Below, in pieces: positions 46,073-57,462 of a stretch of DNA of 64,000 nt. How positions within the stretch are numbered: the stretch's first letter is position 1; each line of letters starts with the position of its first letter. This DNA comes from Piezodorus guildinii. Lineage: Eukaryota; Arthropoda; Insecta; Hemiptera; Pentatomidae. The notes under the pieces were generated by a model, which worked only from the letters and a program-made list of their open reading frames with translations, searched no databases and was not told where the DNA came from. Both the position numbers and the translations under genes were made by a program. The stretch spans positions 40,322,139 through 40,386,138 of the forward strand of contig CM041292.1 of NCBI GenBank assembly GCA_023052935.1, given 5' to 3'.

Positions 46073-47282
46073 CTATCTACAGTTACTATTACTAGATACA
46101 TCTTTTTGTTTTCGAGACTCTAAAAATCCATGAAGGTATCCCTTATGGTACATGTGTAAAACAATATCAACAAGTATATCATCTGTTTCTTTCCCACCTC
46201 TTGTTCTTGCCTGCTCCAACTTTTCTTCTAGGCTGAGGGAATGCCAAGGGATATCACTGGGTGCCGTCATAAACGGAATAAAAAAACATGTAATAAAGTA
46301 TCCATAAACTGCGCGACGAGCGAAATGAAGCAAAAAATCTTCAAAACTAGGAACTTCAACATATTTTGGAACGTTTTCCTTTAGGGTTTCCCAATAAATC
46401 TTCAATAATTCGTCCCAATGTTTCTTCCTTAAATCTTCAGTAGTATGCATATACAAGTAAAATCCCAATTCCGCGCCAATAGAGAGGTAACCTCCTCTTT
46501 GAAAGTCGAGAAGTACACAATCGACAGGAGTGCCATCGGCTTCATATTTCCACAAGAGGTTATTGTTGCAGAAATCGCCATGGCCAATCACGCCGAACGG
46601 CTCTTCGGGCGATAGTAACTCCTTCCATACTTCAAAAGTGTCTTTTGTAGCTCTCAAGTATTCATCAAAATTTTGTCAACTTCATTTGACTTTACACATG
46701 CTAACTTTCCCCTTTCAGCCGCAACATTATGCGCCTTATCGTAGTCTACATATAAAGATTTGTAATCGTGTGATTTAAAATTGAGAGTCAATTCGTGGAA
46801 TTTCTCAATGTCCTGGTGTTTTAGAATAAACGAACGTGAATGGAACATTGCAATCTTCTTCATGGCCAACGAAATGTGCTCGAAATCCAAAAACAAAGAC
46901 TGCTTACACGTGGTGAATTGTTTAAGTCTCAAATCCTCGAAAATGAGTATGTTTTCACTTGGTTCTCTTCCTCAACCTTTCCGAAGTACAGTTTGGGATA
47001 ATACCTCTCATCGAATCCTAAGGCTGGGATGACCTCCTTGTACATTAATAGCTCATTGTAGAAGTGTGTGTAATGTCCGATCGCTCCAGGCTGTATTTTA
47101 ATGACCAGAGGTAACACTTGTTCTGTAGAATCTATCGTCACAGTCAAATTTACAAACAAGAGACTAGATGCAAACTGAACTCCAACATCAGTAGTTTCAT
47201 TGTAACCTGCTTTCACGAACTGAACATTACCGAAAAACCCTTCTTTCACCAATGCGCCGAGAGAAGTCAAGATACTGTCCAT
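46073..47282 (-). pseudogene. CHK-kinase-like copy with two frameshifts
   Basis: Tandem paralogue of 42795-44009, in three frames: 47282-46929 (MDSILTSLGALVKEGFFGNV onward), 46932-46654, and 46657-46073. The first break, near 46957, is one missing base relative to the intact copy (TTCACTTGG where the intact gene has TTCACCTTGG). The second, near 46660, is a one-base change of frame at KILMN. The catalytic loop HGDFCNNN and LLDFQ remain encoded, and the C-terminus differs (ESRKQKDVSSNSNCR). Long stretches are almost identical to the intact copy while others are clearly diverged. It is a pseudogene unless the shifts are assembly errors; neither lies in a long homopolymer. Confidence 0.85.
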
Positions 47283-47363
47283 GGTGAATACCAGACTGGT
47301 CTGTTTTAGAGACTGCAGAGATAAAATATTATCTATTTATTGTAATATTGATTAATTTTCACA

Positions 47364-47373
47364 CCAAGGTCAA
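47364..47373. promoter_or_regulatory. FTZ-F1-type motif, upstream of frameshifted CHK copy
   Basis: The same CCAAGGTCAA as at 44091, again 82 bp from the ATG, within a shared proximal promoter that starts at the TACCAGACTGG near the ATG. Confidence 0.4.
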
Positions 47374-47934
47374 GTATAGAAGTGATATCATGGTCATTAA
47401 ATTTAAAGCTTTGGATGAAAACATCTTTTGAAACTAAGAAAGTAATAAATTAATTTCCTTACAATCTATCAATAGCTTAATATAAACATTAAAAGCATAA
47501 TCATTACAGGCTCTAGTATATATTATTCTCCCTCTAAAAAAATATTTCTGATAGTTCATTTACTATAACTAAGATATTATTATAATCTAAGCACCCGAAT
47601 CATTTAAAGTACTACGCTTTCCCTGTATTATAATCAAATGAGATTCGGAAATAGCGAGGATATTCCCGTGGAGTATGGACTACAAACAACACGACCAAGA
47701 GCCTTCCGTCAAACTGAAAGGTGTTCGATAAAATGGGATTTGGCCCTGAATCGAATGAACTGACTGAAACTATCTGAGTATGCTAGGACTCAGTGAATGG
47801 TTGCAATACCGATTGATGATCTGAGTTCCAACTCTGTGATCCTTAAGGAGACAGTGAAATATCCTGAATAAAAGATGCCGTGATTTCAGTTTTCCATTCC
47901 TATCTAACTATAACTTGCCATGCATTCTGATCTT
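47374..47934. other. no gene recognised
   Basis: AT-rich up to about 47620. The less AT-rich sequence at 47640-47930 may belong to the following LINE remnant but lacks a diagnostic motif. Confidence 0.4.
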
Positions 47935-48735
47935 CAGGCAAAGAAATATACGGACACAATTTATTGTGTAGGGATTAATAAGACTGACTCACACAGACCG
48001 TGCAATGGAATAAATTGTTATACAGAGGACACCTTACAGATCTAGGCTCAGGGGCTGGAATATGGAGAATGGACAAAAGAAGGGATATCCATCTAGGTAA
48101 ACATACTTCAGTCTTTCAGGCTGATAAATATCTGTTCTCAAACCCTAACTTTCAGAAGGGATGAGAGACAGGCTAATAACTATCCAAACCGATAGCCAAG
48201 CTGCTATCGGAGCTCTGGGTAATTACATGACTCGGTCCAAAATAGTAGAGGAATGCAAAAGAAATCTCAATACGCTTTCCCTGCTGAATAAAGTCCGAGT
48301 TTATTGGGTGCCTGGTCACTCAGACATCCAGGAAATGAGAGAGCTGATAGCCACGCAAGGAGGGTTTCTGCTCAGTTACCCTGTACACCTGAACCTGTAT
48401 GTAGAATAAGCCTCAGCTATGCAAAGGTTTAATCAAGGCGGCTGCTGGCAATAGTGGAGGAATACTGGAAAGCATAATGTTCCTGGAAAGAGAGAAGTTG
48501 TGCACTACTGTTAATGGAGAGGATAACTCTGGGGAGAGTGACAGGATTGTATACAGGACACTGTCAGCATAACAGGCATCTCCATAATATGGGTTTGGTG
48601 GCCTCACCGACTTGCAGATTCTGCAAGAAGGAAGATGAAACTGCATATCATGAGGTATGCAGTTGTCCAGAGATTGCTAGGATACGGTTTTTCCATTTTG
48701 GCAGCGACCGTATTATAGATAGCAAGTGGATGTGA
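47935..48735 (+). pseudogene. R1/Jockey-type LINE RNase H and C-terminus remnant
   Basis: Frame-broken translation gives LGSGAGIWRMDKRR, then ITIQTDSQAAIGAL and KVRVYWVPGHSDIQ, which are RNase H motifs in order. RITLGRVTGLYTGHCQHNR and a CRFCKKEDETAYHEVCSC zinc-knuckle-like end follow. It is the same domain order as the fragment at 5798-6196 but a different lineage. Stops and a frameshift after the RNase H block make it non-functional. Confidence 0.78.
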
Positions 48736-48908
48736 ATTGATTAACCCCTTAGTTGGTATATATATAAATATATATTATAGAATGAAAAATAATATAACGA
48801 ATATAATTACAATATAAAATATATATATATATATATATATGACTTCATAGTTATATATCCCTAATAGAACAAAGAGCCTTCTGGAAGACCTCGATATTAA
48901 TAATAGAG

Positions 48909-49050
48909 CAGTTTTTCCCAACAAGTGGTCCATGGACCCCTGGGAGTCCGCGAGATGTCATTGAAAATCACCTTCATGACAAATATTTGCAGTCTTGACT
49001 TGAAACAAGAATCACTCAGCCATTGCATAGACAAATTAAATTGAGCAAGT
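48909..49050. repeat. hAT-like element fragment
   Basis: CAGTTTTTCCCAACAAGTGG and CCGCGAGATGTCATTGAAAA resemble the left part of the hAT-like sequences near 11851 and 56815. The right end was not located. Confidence 0.4.
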
Positions 49051-49409
49051 TAACAGATAGTAAATAGGTACCTATATTGTATTTATAATATTTAGTAGTT
49101 TATTGAGTACGTTTCTCGGATTATAGTCGGTTCTTAGAGGCTGGGCCTAGCATATACCATCTTGGATTATCTATACAATTTATTTCGATTCCGATCAATC
49201 GTTCGTCCATAATTGCAATAACAATGGATTTCTGTTAGTCGGGTGCGATTTTAAATTAAGACGACGATTTGCAATAATTACTATATAAATTTTATAATTA
49301 AGTAACTTTTTATTAAAATAATATTTTTACATTGAAATACAGATTTTTAATTTTTTTTTATTGTGTTAATATAACCTTCTTTTTAGGTTACGGAAGGAAA
49401 TGTTTTAGT

Positions 49410-49680
49410 TTGTTTATTTATTTAACGTCTCTTTATACTGCTGTGGCTAATCGGACGATGCTATAGTGGGAGTTCTAAATTTTTCCTATCCGGGTTTAAT
49501 GAGGATAGGAATCTTTAACCAGTACCTGACATCAAAAAGGCTCGGGACCACCTTTTAACGTCCCCTCCGATGGACGGCATAACTAAGGATTTTTTACTCT
49601 CATTAAAAAATCCTTGGACCACCAACGGGTTTGAACCCTGGACTTAAGGCGTAGGAGGCTGTCCATGTTACAGGTAACCC
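49410..49680 (-). repeat. SINE family 1, copy f
   Basis: Reverse, nearly full-length. The TTTATTTATTTAACGTCTC tail side is on the left, and the head side with GGGTTTGAACCC (box B-like) and TTACAGGTAACCCC is on the right. Confidence 0.8.
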
Positions 49681-51380
49681 CGAAATATTTTGGTGTGCTT
49701 GAATGAAGAAATGGAATAAAATTAAATATGAACTTAGTACTTTTTGGAATGAACAGCAATTTTCAAACCCGTTTTCATGACTTTTGTGTTCTTTAGATGA
49801 AATCAAATGAGAGGTTTACATATAGTCGGGCTCATAGAAATTGCTCACTCAATAAAAAAAATGTATTCAAAATTAAACATAACCGGATGTTTTAAAAAAA
49901 TACAAATTACACTAAAAAATAATATTATATATTGAAAATTCAATAAAAGCACATAAAAATCAATGGAAAAAAATATAAATAAGTTTAAGTTCCCTCGTAA
50001 AATGATTTATAATATTAATTTTCAAAACTATGACCACTGCTGATTTGTGTCACCGCTGTTTTCGATAAAATTGTTCCACTTCATGTAATCTCACAATGTT
50101 AATGGTTTCCGATAGCGAAATGCTTAAAATTCGACACAATTATAAAATTTATTCCTGTAGTAGTTAATTTTTATGCTTCATTCATTTTTATTTCATATTG
50201 TGCTTACCGTACGTAGCAGAAGTTTGGAACAGTAAACTTAGATTTTATATTTGTTCATTACTTACTCACTTTGAGGGACTGACATGTACAACTTGACATA
50301 AGTGTGCGTGCATACATGTAATATCCCCCATATCCAACACGCTGCTCCCATTAGCATAAATATAATTAAAGAATAAAACTCCTCTTAATTTAAGTTAATT
50401 GATTTTAAAGAGCTATTAGGTAACATAGATGATCAATTCATGTTATCTGATATCTACAAACTAAAGAGCTACTTAAATTAATTATTTCAAAATGAAAGAC
50501 GAAACAAACATATTTTGAAACAGTGCTTGCGTGAAAATTTGCAATTTCATTTTTTATGTCTGACTGTGACGTGTATTGTTTATGATCTAGATAATAATAT
50601 TTTTACGGAGTTTAGCGTCTATATTTTATATTTACGTTAACTAATTAAGTAGGTTTTATCCTTATGAAAATATTATTTAATGAAAGTTGTGTGATCGGAG
50701 TGCCAGGTTTATTAAATAAATTTATAATAAAATTAGTTATTCGGAAGAAACATATATTGGTTATAAATAAATTGATAAGTGAGACCTGAAGATGAGAAAG
50801 GCCACCTAAACGTTGACTCCTAATTTATACCAATCTAAAAACAAACTTTTGAGGATGATCTGATGAACTATTTATTTATTATATATAAATATGTTTAAAA
50901 ACCCAATCAGTTTTATAATTTTGCTGGCCAGAATTCAATATTATAATATAACTCATTCCGCTTATACTTAATTAAACTGATATATTTACATAGATTTTAA
51001 TCAATTTAACATTTAAATACATTAAATACTAAAATAAATATCTGATGATACTATGCTAGCAAAACTGATATTGTGATTAAATACTAAGTGAAAGGAGCAG
51101 AGCTATGTTAATAGTAGGGTAGATATTATTTATCTTATAAGGTCACTAAATAGAAATATTTAATCATTGCTAGCAGAGATGTGGTAGGAAGTAAATAATT
51201 AGAGTTGTACTGATACCCTCATGTAAGAATATTTTATAAAAACCAATAATTTGAATGAATTTTTTAAAAGATTCAGCCATGTTACCGAAAAATAAACGAC
51301 AAAAACCAGCACCCGACAAATACCAGCAAAGGTAAAAAAATACAATAAATAAAGATATTTATTAGGTTTTAATTTGGTGC

Positions 51381-51385
<5 letters not shown>
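49681..51385. other. AT-rich desert
   Basis: No gene recognised. At about 50785-50825 the motif pair CCTGAAGATGAGAAAG and AACGTTGACTCC resembles Penelope-like termini; no coding part was found with it. A (TA)n tract follows at about 51386-51412. Confidence 0.45.
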
Positions 51386-51414
<29 letters not shown>

Positions 51415-51421
51415 ATATATT

Positions 51422-51549
51422 AATTGGAACATTTAAAAAAGCACATACTATCTTCCATTCATCATCTAATCACTTTATGTCATTAGTCATTTAACATTTT
51501 TTCACCCTAGAATTGGAAGATAGTATGTGCTTTTTTAAATGTTCCAATT
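51422..51549. repeat. 128-bp fold-back with perfect 36-bp arms
   Basis: Arm 1 (51422-51457, starting AATTGGAACATTTAAAAAAG) and arm 2 (51514-51549, ending TTTTTTAAATGTTCCAATT) are exact reverse complements over 36 bp. The loop is 56 nt. It may be a tiny MITE or a transcribed hairpin. Confidence 0.9.
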
Positions 51550-51789
51550 TAGAAAACTTCCAAAAAAATTAAAAAATAAAATAAAATATATATTAATGTA
51601 TATATTCAAGCTGCTAGAATAATAATCATTATGTAAATTAACCTATTTTTTTATATCGAAAGGTTTAAATTAAATATAAAAATCTTCAAAGTTCTTTCGT
51701 CTTTTGTTTTCTTTTTCTTAGTCATATTAACAGCTGATAGTTTTATGTTAGTCAAATTGTAGCGAACAATGTGTTTTAATTTTTAATAA

Positions 51790-52249
51790 ATATTTTTAAA
51801 ATAATGAAAATCTTGCGGCCACAGTTCACGAACTGTTCGGACACAGAGCGAACAGTGTTATAATTCCGCGATATCGATCACCAGAAACATTCACTCCTTG
51901 TCCAGCTTCATTTGCAAAAAGGTATTGTCCAATGATGCCTCAGGTCCAAAATCCGCATGTAAAAGTGACATCTTGAGGATAATTTCGTTTTTCGACGATC
52001 ACTTGTGGGTTTTCCGAATCCCAAATGCGGCAGTTTCGGCAATAGCTCGAATTTCTGAATCACTCTCTTCACAGTTGATGAAGTTAAATCAATACTATCC
52101 CGACCATATTTTTTACAATATTTTCGAACACGTTCGCTTGTACAACATTCCAATTTTAGTAACCTTAAACCAACAGCTGTAAAATAGACAAAGAAAAAAA
52201 TAAAGCCAAAGAAGTAATACAGGTGTTTTATACAGTGTTGCTGATGCAT
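51790..52249 (-). pseudogene. possible transposon-derived helix-turn-helix fragment
   Basis: The minus-strand open frame contains TSERVRKYCKKYGRDSIDLT and STVKRVIQKFE, a pattern like the N-terminal DNA-binding region of Tc1/mariner-type or related transposases. The remaining frame (RRKTKLSSRCHF) is broken. The family is uncertain. Confidence 0.3.
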
Positions 52250-52737
52250 GTATTACTTCACGATTTGATTTTTTTTTTTTATTTTTTTTTTTTTATTCCA
52301 GCGGGTATTTGTTGGGTATTGGGTGTAATGTATTTTCGTGTAAAATGAATAGCTGATGTAAAAACTTCCCTTAAATTATTGGTATTATCTTCTTCTTCTT
52401 TCTCTTTCCTCCTCTGCCACATATTAGCGTGAAGGTGCATTCAGCCACTTCTATCCCTTGATAGATTTTTCATATGAGCAATGGATTTTCCCCGTTTCCT
52501 TCCTATTACTTATACATAGTTATCATAGGACATGATTGGTTTTATCAATTATTCATAAATAGGGGGCTCAGTACAACTTTAATTATTTACATTCAGCAAT
52601 ATTTGTTCAAACAATGATTAAATATACCTATTTAGTACATCCATTATTGGATAAATAATAAATACACTACTAACATGAAGTCATCTTTATAATCAAAATA
52701 TTAATTTTCCAAGCATAGTATAATCAGAAATTTACAA

Positions 52738-53541
52738 ATCGGGTGCGCGCAAAACACATTTACCTCCGTTGCTAAAATCAATCTAAGAATTTTTAAATAG
52801 TTATACGAACAAACTTTAAAACATTAAATTAAATTTCGATGGAAACATGCATTTTTGATTAAATAATCCGACAATAGAAATTATTATATTCAATAATTAC
52901 TTAAGTTTATACCCTTTTCTTCTTACGTTTTACACCTTTGTAAATAATATACCATTTTTACTAAAATCTGTGGCTTTCCAACGGTATATTATGCATGTAT
53001 ATTATTATTCCTGTGTTCAAAAACACAAAATGATCTAAAAAAAAAAAAAATATGTTCGCCTTTTCTCCTTTAATTAGTAATCAAAATCGTTCAACTAGTA
53101 TATATTGCCATTTTCAATCAATGCTAATAAGATAATATGTTGTTGTTGTTTTTTTAATCTACAAAATTAAAGGTACTTTTAAAATATCGGCAATTTATGA
53201 TATTAAAGCCTATTAAATTTGACATCGATTTAGTGAGTTTAATCAAAATGTTTAGAGCTGTTTTTGAGAAAATCATTAAAAGGAGCGAAATGGCCATGAA
53301 GGAAGTGGCTCTTATGGTTTGCCGATCTTGATAAAAACAAAAAAGTTGCTGTACCACTCCGGCATATAGTTATCTTAAAAATTAAATTTCATTTTTTAAA
53401 ATTTTAAGTTTTCTTTTTAGACTTGGCACACACACGCACGCACGCACACGCGCGCACACACACACACACAACTGAAATTCGAAAATTTTCACGATCAAAA
53501 TACTTTCCCTTACTATATATTTTATATATAGGTAAGTGAAA
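52738..53541 (-). repeat. MITE-like family 1, copy e
   Basis: A reverse, more diverged copy. GGGTGCGCGCAAAACACATT is at the left end, and CTTTCCCTTACTATATATTT with GGTAAGTGAAAGT at the right. A (CA/CG)n microsatellite lies inside it at about 53426-53470. Confidence 0.7.
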
Positions 53542-55232
53542 GTAATAATAATAATAAAAACACAAAAGCCTAAATACACTGTGTCCAAAACTGGATCTCT
53601 AGGTCAAAGATCGTAAAATCATAATATTCTATAGTTCATGTTCATTAAATGTAAGCATTCTCACTAATCCTCAATATATAATCTTATTTTCTAAACATTT
53701 TTCCTCCAATAAGTATTTTGAAAAGTATAAAAAGGACGTTTTGGAATAAATTAAACGATTTAACTGTAGCGTCCACCTAATTTTTTATTAGAAAATGGTG
53801 AATTGCTAAAGAAAATTAGAGCAAATTGAGAACGTCTGTGCCTACTGTAGAAGATATAATTTAAAAAAATATAGCATTAAAAATGTATTATATGTAGTGA
53901 AAAATGTTTAAGAGAAAGGAAATATTTGGTCCTCACCACTCATGTAATTAATAACAAACACTTTATTATTAATTACATTTATCACATCCATTATTTCAGC
54001 ACTGAAAAACCAACAAATTAAATCTATGGTTTGTGGTGGCCATAAAATCTACATACAAAATGTGACAGAATTTTCAGAGGCATGTAATATCTAACTAAAT
54101 CAAAAATTGTAATCATTTTAATTTATTGAACAAATCGTGATGAGTTGAATGAGGCCCAATGAGTGAAGTATTGATCCACCATTGAAGTAATTACTTTATA
54201 TTTTTACCACACCACACAAAAGTCAGTTTGTTGAGTGTTAAAAATTGCTTATGTATAAATATGTGTATACAAATTGTTTATCTGACAAGTTTATGTTGCT
54301 ATAAAAGAAGTTGGTTTTTATCAGTCTTTATTTTTGTAATTCAGTGTAGCTTGAGTTAAAGTTCAACAACATATTTTACAAAAAAGCCTATAAACAGAAC
54401 GGTTTTTACATATTATTAATCAATGAGGGATGGTGTGTCAAATAAAAGTCAGTTTTTGTGGGTTACGAATCGCTTATGTAAGAATTTATAATTACGTGTA
54501 TACAAATTTTTTATTGCTTGATAAATAAAGTTTTTTTTACTGCAGTCTTTATTTTTGTAATTCAGTGAAGGGTGAGCTCAAGTCCAACAATCTATTTTAC
54601 ATCATTATTAGACACAATTCAATATAATTTTTTTTTTTTTTAATTAACATTTTTATTGTTATCAGACTGGAATTAATTTGTAAAGAAGCATACCCAATAG
54701 ATTGATAAAAGCTACAGTTGGCAGTTCATATGTGGTATATTAATACTTGTAGATTAATAAATTAATTATTACTCGTTATATTATTAATAATAAAATTACA
54801 TAAGTTAAATATAAAACTGATTATAAACTGATAAATCTAGGAACCATTCTGTAGAGATTATAAACAATCTAAGAACTCTGCAATCCAAACTAATAATAAG
54901 ATAATTACCTATTAGTTAAGACAAATATCATATTGCCATTTTACTAACCTATAAAACTTTGAACATGAGCTTTCTTTATCAGATTAATTTCTAATAGTCT
55001 TTGTTCACTTGCAGTTCTGTTTTATTGGAATGATTTCTACTAAATAAACATTTGATTAATATTTTGAATATATTGCAATAATTTGTTTGCATCCGATTAA
55101 TCCATAATTATTTATTTCATATCTCATTATTTTTTTAATTATAAGTAAAGTTTGGATTGCATGCAGAGTTCGCAGATTATTTATAGTCTCTACAGAATGG
55201 TTACTAGATTTATAGAATCAGTTTTATAGTTA

Positions 55233-55758
55233 CATACAAACATACATCCTATAGCCCAGTTCGGGCCCTGGCCTCCAAAAGAAACTTTCTCCACTCTTCT
55301 CTATTCCTGGCCATCGTCCACAAGCCTGACGCCCCCAGCTTCACTGCATCCTTTCCAACCTGGTCCAACCATCTCACTCGGGGTCTCCCTCTCTTCCTTT
55401 TTCCCACCAGCGCATAGCTCATGATTATTACTTGGGGATACTATCATCTGCCATCCTTTGAATGTGTCCAGCCCAACGAAGCCTGCTTATCTTAATAAAT
55501 CTCACTGCTGGGACATCCTTATACTTTTCATATAGTTCTCGATTGTGTCTAACTCTCCAAAGACCATTTTCTCATATAGGCCCATAAATCCTTTTCAGTA
55601 TTCTTCGCTCGCAATCTTTTGTTCATCTGTTTTCCGTAACACCCAGGATTCACAGCCATAAGTCAGTTGGGTCTAATCAGGGTTTTGTAGGGCATGGCCT
55701 TTGTTTCCTTATTAATTTCTTTGGTTCTAAATATTCTTGTTAGATCATAATAACCCCT
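55233..55758 (-). mobile_element. LINE 3' end inserted in palindrome
   Basis: On the minus strand it encodes, with breaks, LTYGCESWVLRKTDEQK, RLRWAGHIQRMADD, KRKRGRPRVRWLDQV and a short 3' end, the tail of an RTE-like reverse transcriptase ORF. The 13-mer AGTTTTATAGTTA flanks it (55220-55232 and 55759-55771), a target-site duplication. It is strongly 5'-truncated. Confidence 0.85.
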
Positions 55759-55819
55759 AGTTTTATAGTTAACCTGTGTAATTTTATTATTAATAATATA
55801 ACAAGTATTAATATACCAT

Positions 55820-56361
55820 AGCTGTTGTATATTGTCTGTACTATCTTATGGATGCCAAAACATGGCCCCTCAACAAGCTTCATGAGAGAAAAATTATAAC
55901 ATGCCAAAGAGCAATAGAGAGGAGTATGTTAGGCATAAGGAAAAGCCAAAAGCTAAACAGCCAAACAATAAGCAAAGTTAGTGGTGTCACTGATGCAATC
56001 AGATTCAGGTAAAAGATGAAATGGCAATGGGCTGGCCTTCTAATGAGGAAAAATGATAAAAAAACTGGGCTAAAATATTGACTAAGTGGAACCCTTTGAA
56101 TAGGAAAAGGAACGAGGCAGGCAAAGAAGAAGGTGGGTCGATGAAATAAAAATGCAGGAGTGTTAAGATCATGTAAAACCCAAGGACAGAGAATTTTGGA
56201 AAATCAAGATGAGTAACCTCTTCAACTCAGGTATATATAGTTACCGCTAAAGACATTAAACTCCTGAAAAGGTCTATGTACATATATGTATAAAAAGAAA
56301 GAAGAAAAAAATGTAAATAAAAATTTATTATAAATGATTACACACACATATATATATATAT

Positions 56362-56404
<43 letters not shown>

Positions 56405-56415
56405 ATAAAGACTAT
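55820..56415 (+). mobile_element. second LINE 3' end inserted in palindrome
   Basis: Broken frames give LHERKIITCQRAIERSMLGI then RKSQKLNSQTISKVSGVTD, MKWQWAGLLMRKNDKK and a basic tail, followed by an A-rich 3' part and a (TA)n tract (56349-56402). The 14-mer TATTAATATACCAT flanks it (55806-55819 and 56416-56429). It is a different LINE from the one at 55233. Confidence 0.85.
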
Positions 56416-56814
56416 TATTAATATACCATCATATGGACTGCCAACTGTAGCTTATATCTATCTACTTGGTACCCATCTTAACAAATTAATTTCCAGTCTA
56501 ATAAATAAAAAAATATTATATTGAATTGTGTCTAACAATGGTATAAAATAGATCAAGCTACACTGAATCACAAAAACTAAGACTGTAAAAAAACAACTTT
56601 ATTTATAGCACCATAATCGTTTCAGATAAACAATACGTATACACAAAATTATAAAGTCATATATAAGCAATTCTTAACACACAACAAACTGACTTTTGTG
56701 TGGCGCACTATCTCTCACTGATTGATAATATGTAAAAACCGTTCTGTTTATATGCTTTTGTTTAAGATTAACTTATAATTGACAGGTTACAAGATAACCA
56801 AAGCTATTAAAAGT

Positions 56815-57225
56815 TCTGCGAGATGTCGAGATGTCGTTAGAAAATCATTTTAAATTACCAAGACACAATATTTGTGAAGCCTTGGCTTTTAATGAGAATT
56901 AGACATGCTCTACAGACATAGATTCAACATTCTGACTGGTCTAATTAACATGGAGAAATACTTATCATTTATTAGTTTTAAATTTTAGTAATTCAATATT
57001 TCGCGGACTGAAGTAAACTCAAAGAGCCTGATTCTTTTTTCTTCATTTCCATTACTATACCAGGCCATTTCTATCATAATGCCTTTAGATAGTGGTATTT
57101 CGCATGAACTATACGGTGTAGCCTACTGAAACTCTAAAGATATATCTAATATTTAGGATTTAGATTTTTAGAATTTAAGTGGTCTTTGCCGTTAAAATTA
57201 TAAAAAAAATTTGTAGGTAACCAAT
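56815..57225. repeat. hAT-like repeat, related to 11851-12989
   Basis: Shares ordered blocks with that element: GAGATGTCGTTAGAAAATCA, ATTTGTGAAGCC, TTTCGCGGACTGAAGT, CCAGGCCATTTCT and TCTAATATTTAGGAT. Terminal repeats are decayed. Confidence 0.5.
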
Positions 57226-57462
57226 GAATTAGTTAATAATAAGAAAAGCAATATTTTGACAATTATAATCTTGAGATAGCAGTTTTATTTCATCATAGAT
57301 GTATAAATTAATGATTCATATGATTTTTTATAAAATACAGACATTCCTACATCAATAATTACAAATATGAATACTAATGATCAAAGCTGATAAACAAGTA
57401 CCTTTATAATATCACTAATGTTGTGGATTGTCTGTATCAATAAAATAAATAAATAATATATA

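Larger units (their letters stand above)
54190..56757. repeat. large imperfect palindrome interrupted by two LINEs
   Basis: The left arm (about 54388-54940) is repeated inverted in three blocks: 55086-55232, 55772-55819 and 56430-56757. Matched landmarks include GCTACAGTTGGCAG against CTGCCAACTGTAGC, and AACAGAACGGTTTTTACATA against TATGTAAAAACCGTTCTGTT. Part of the left arm is also duplicated directly (54196-54387 and 54438-54600). The two gaps in the right arm are LINE insertions. No transposase is encoded. Confidence 0.75.
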
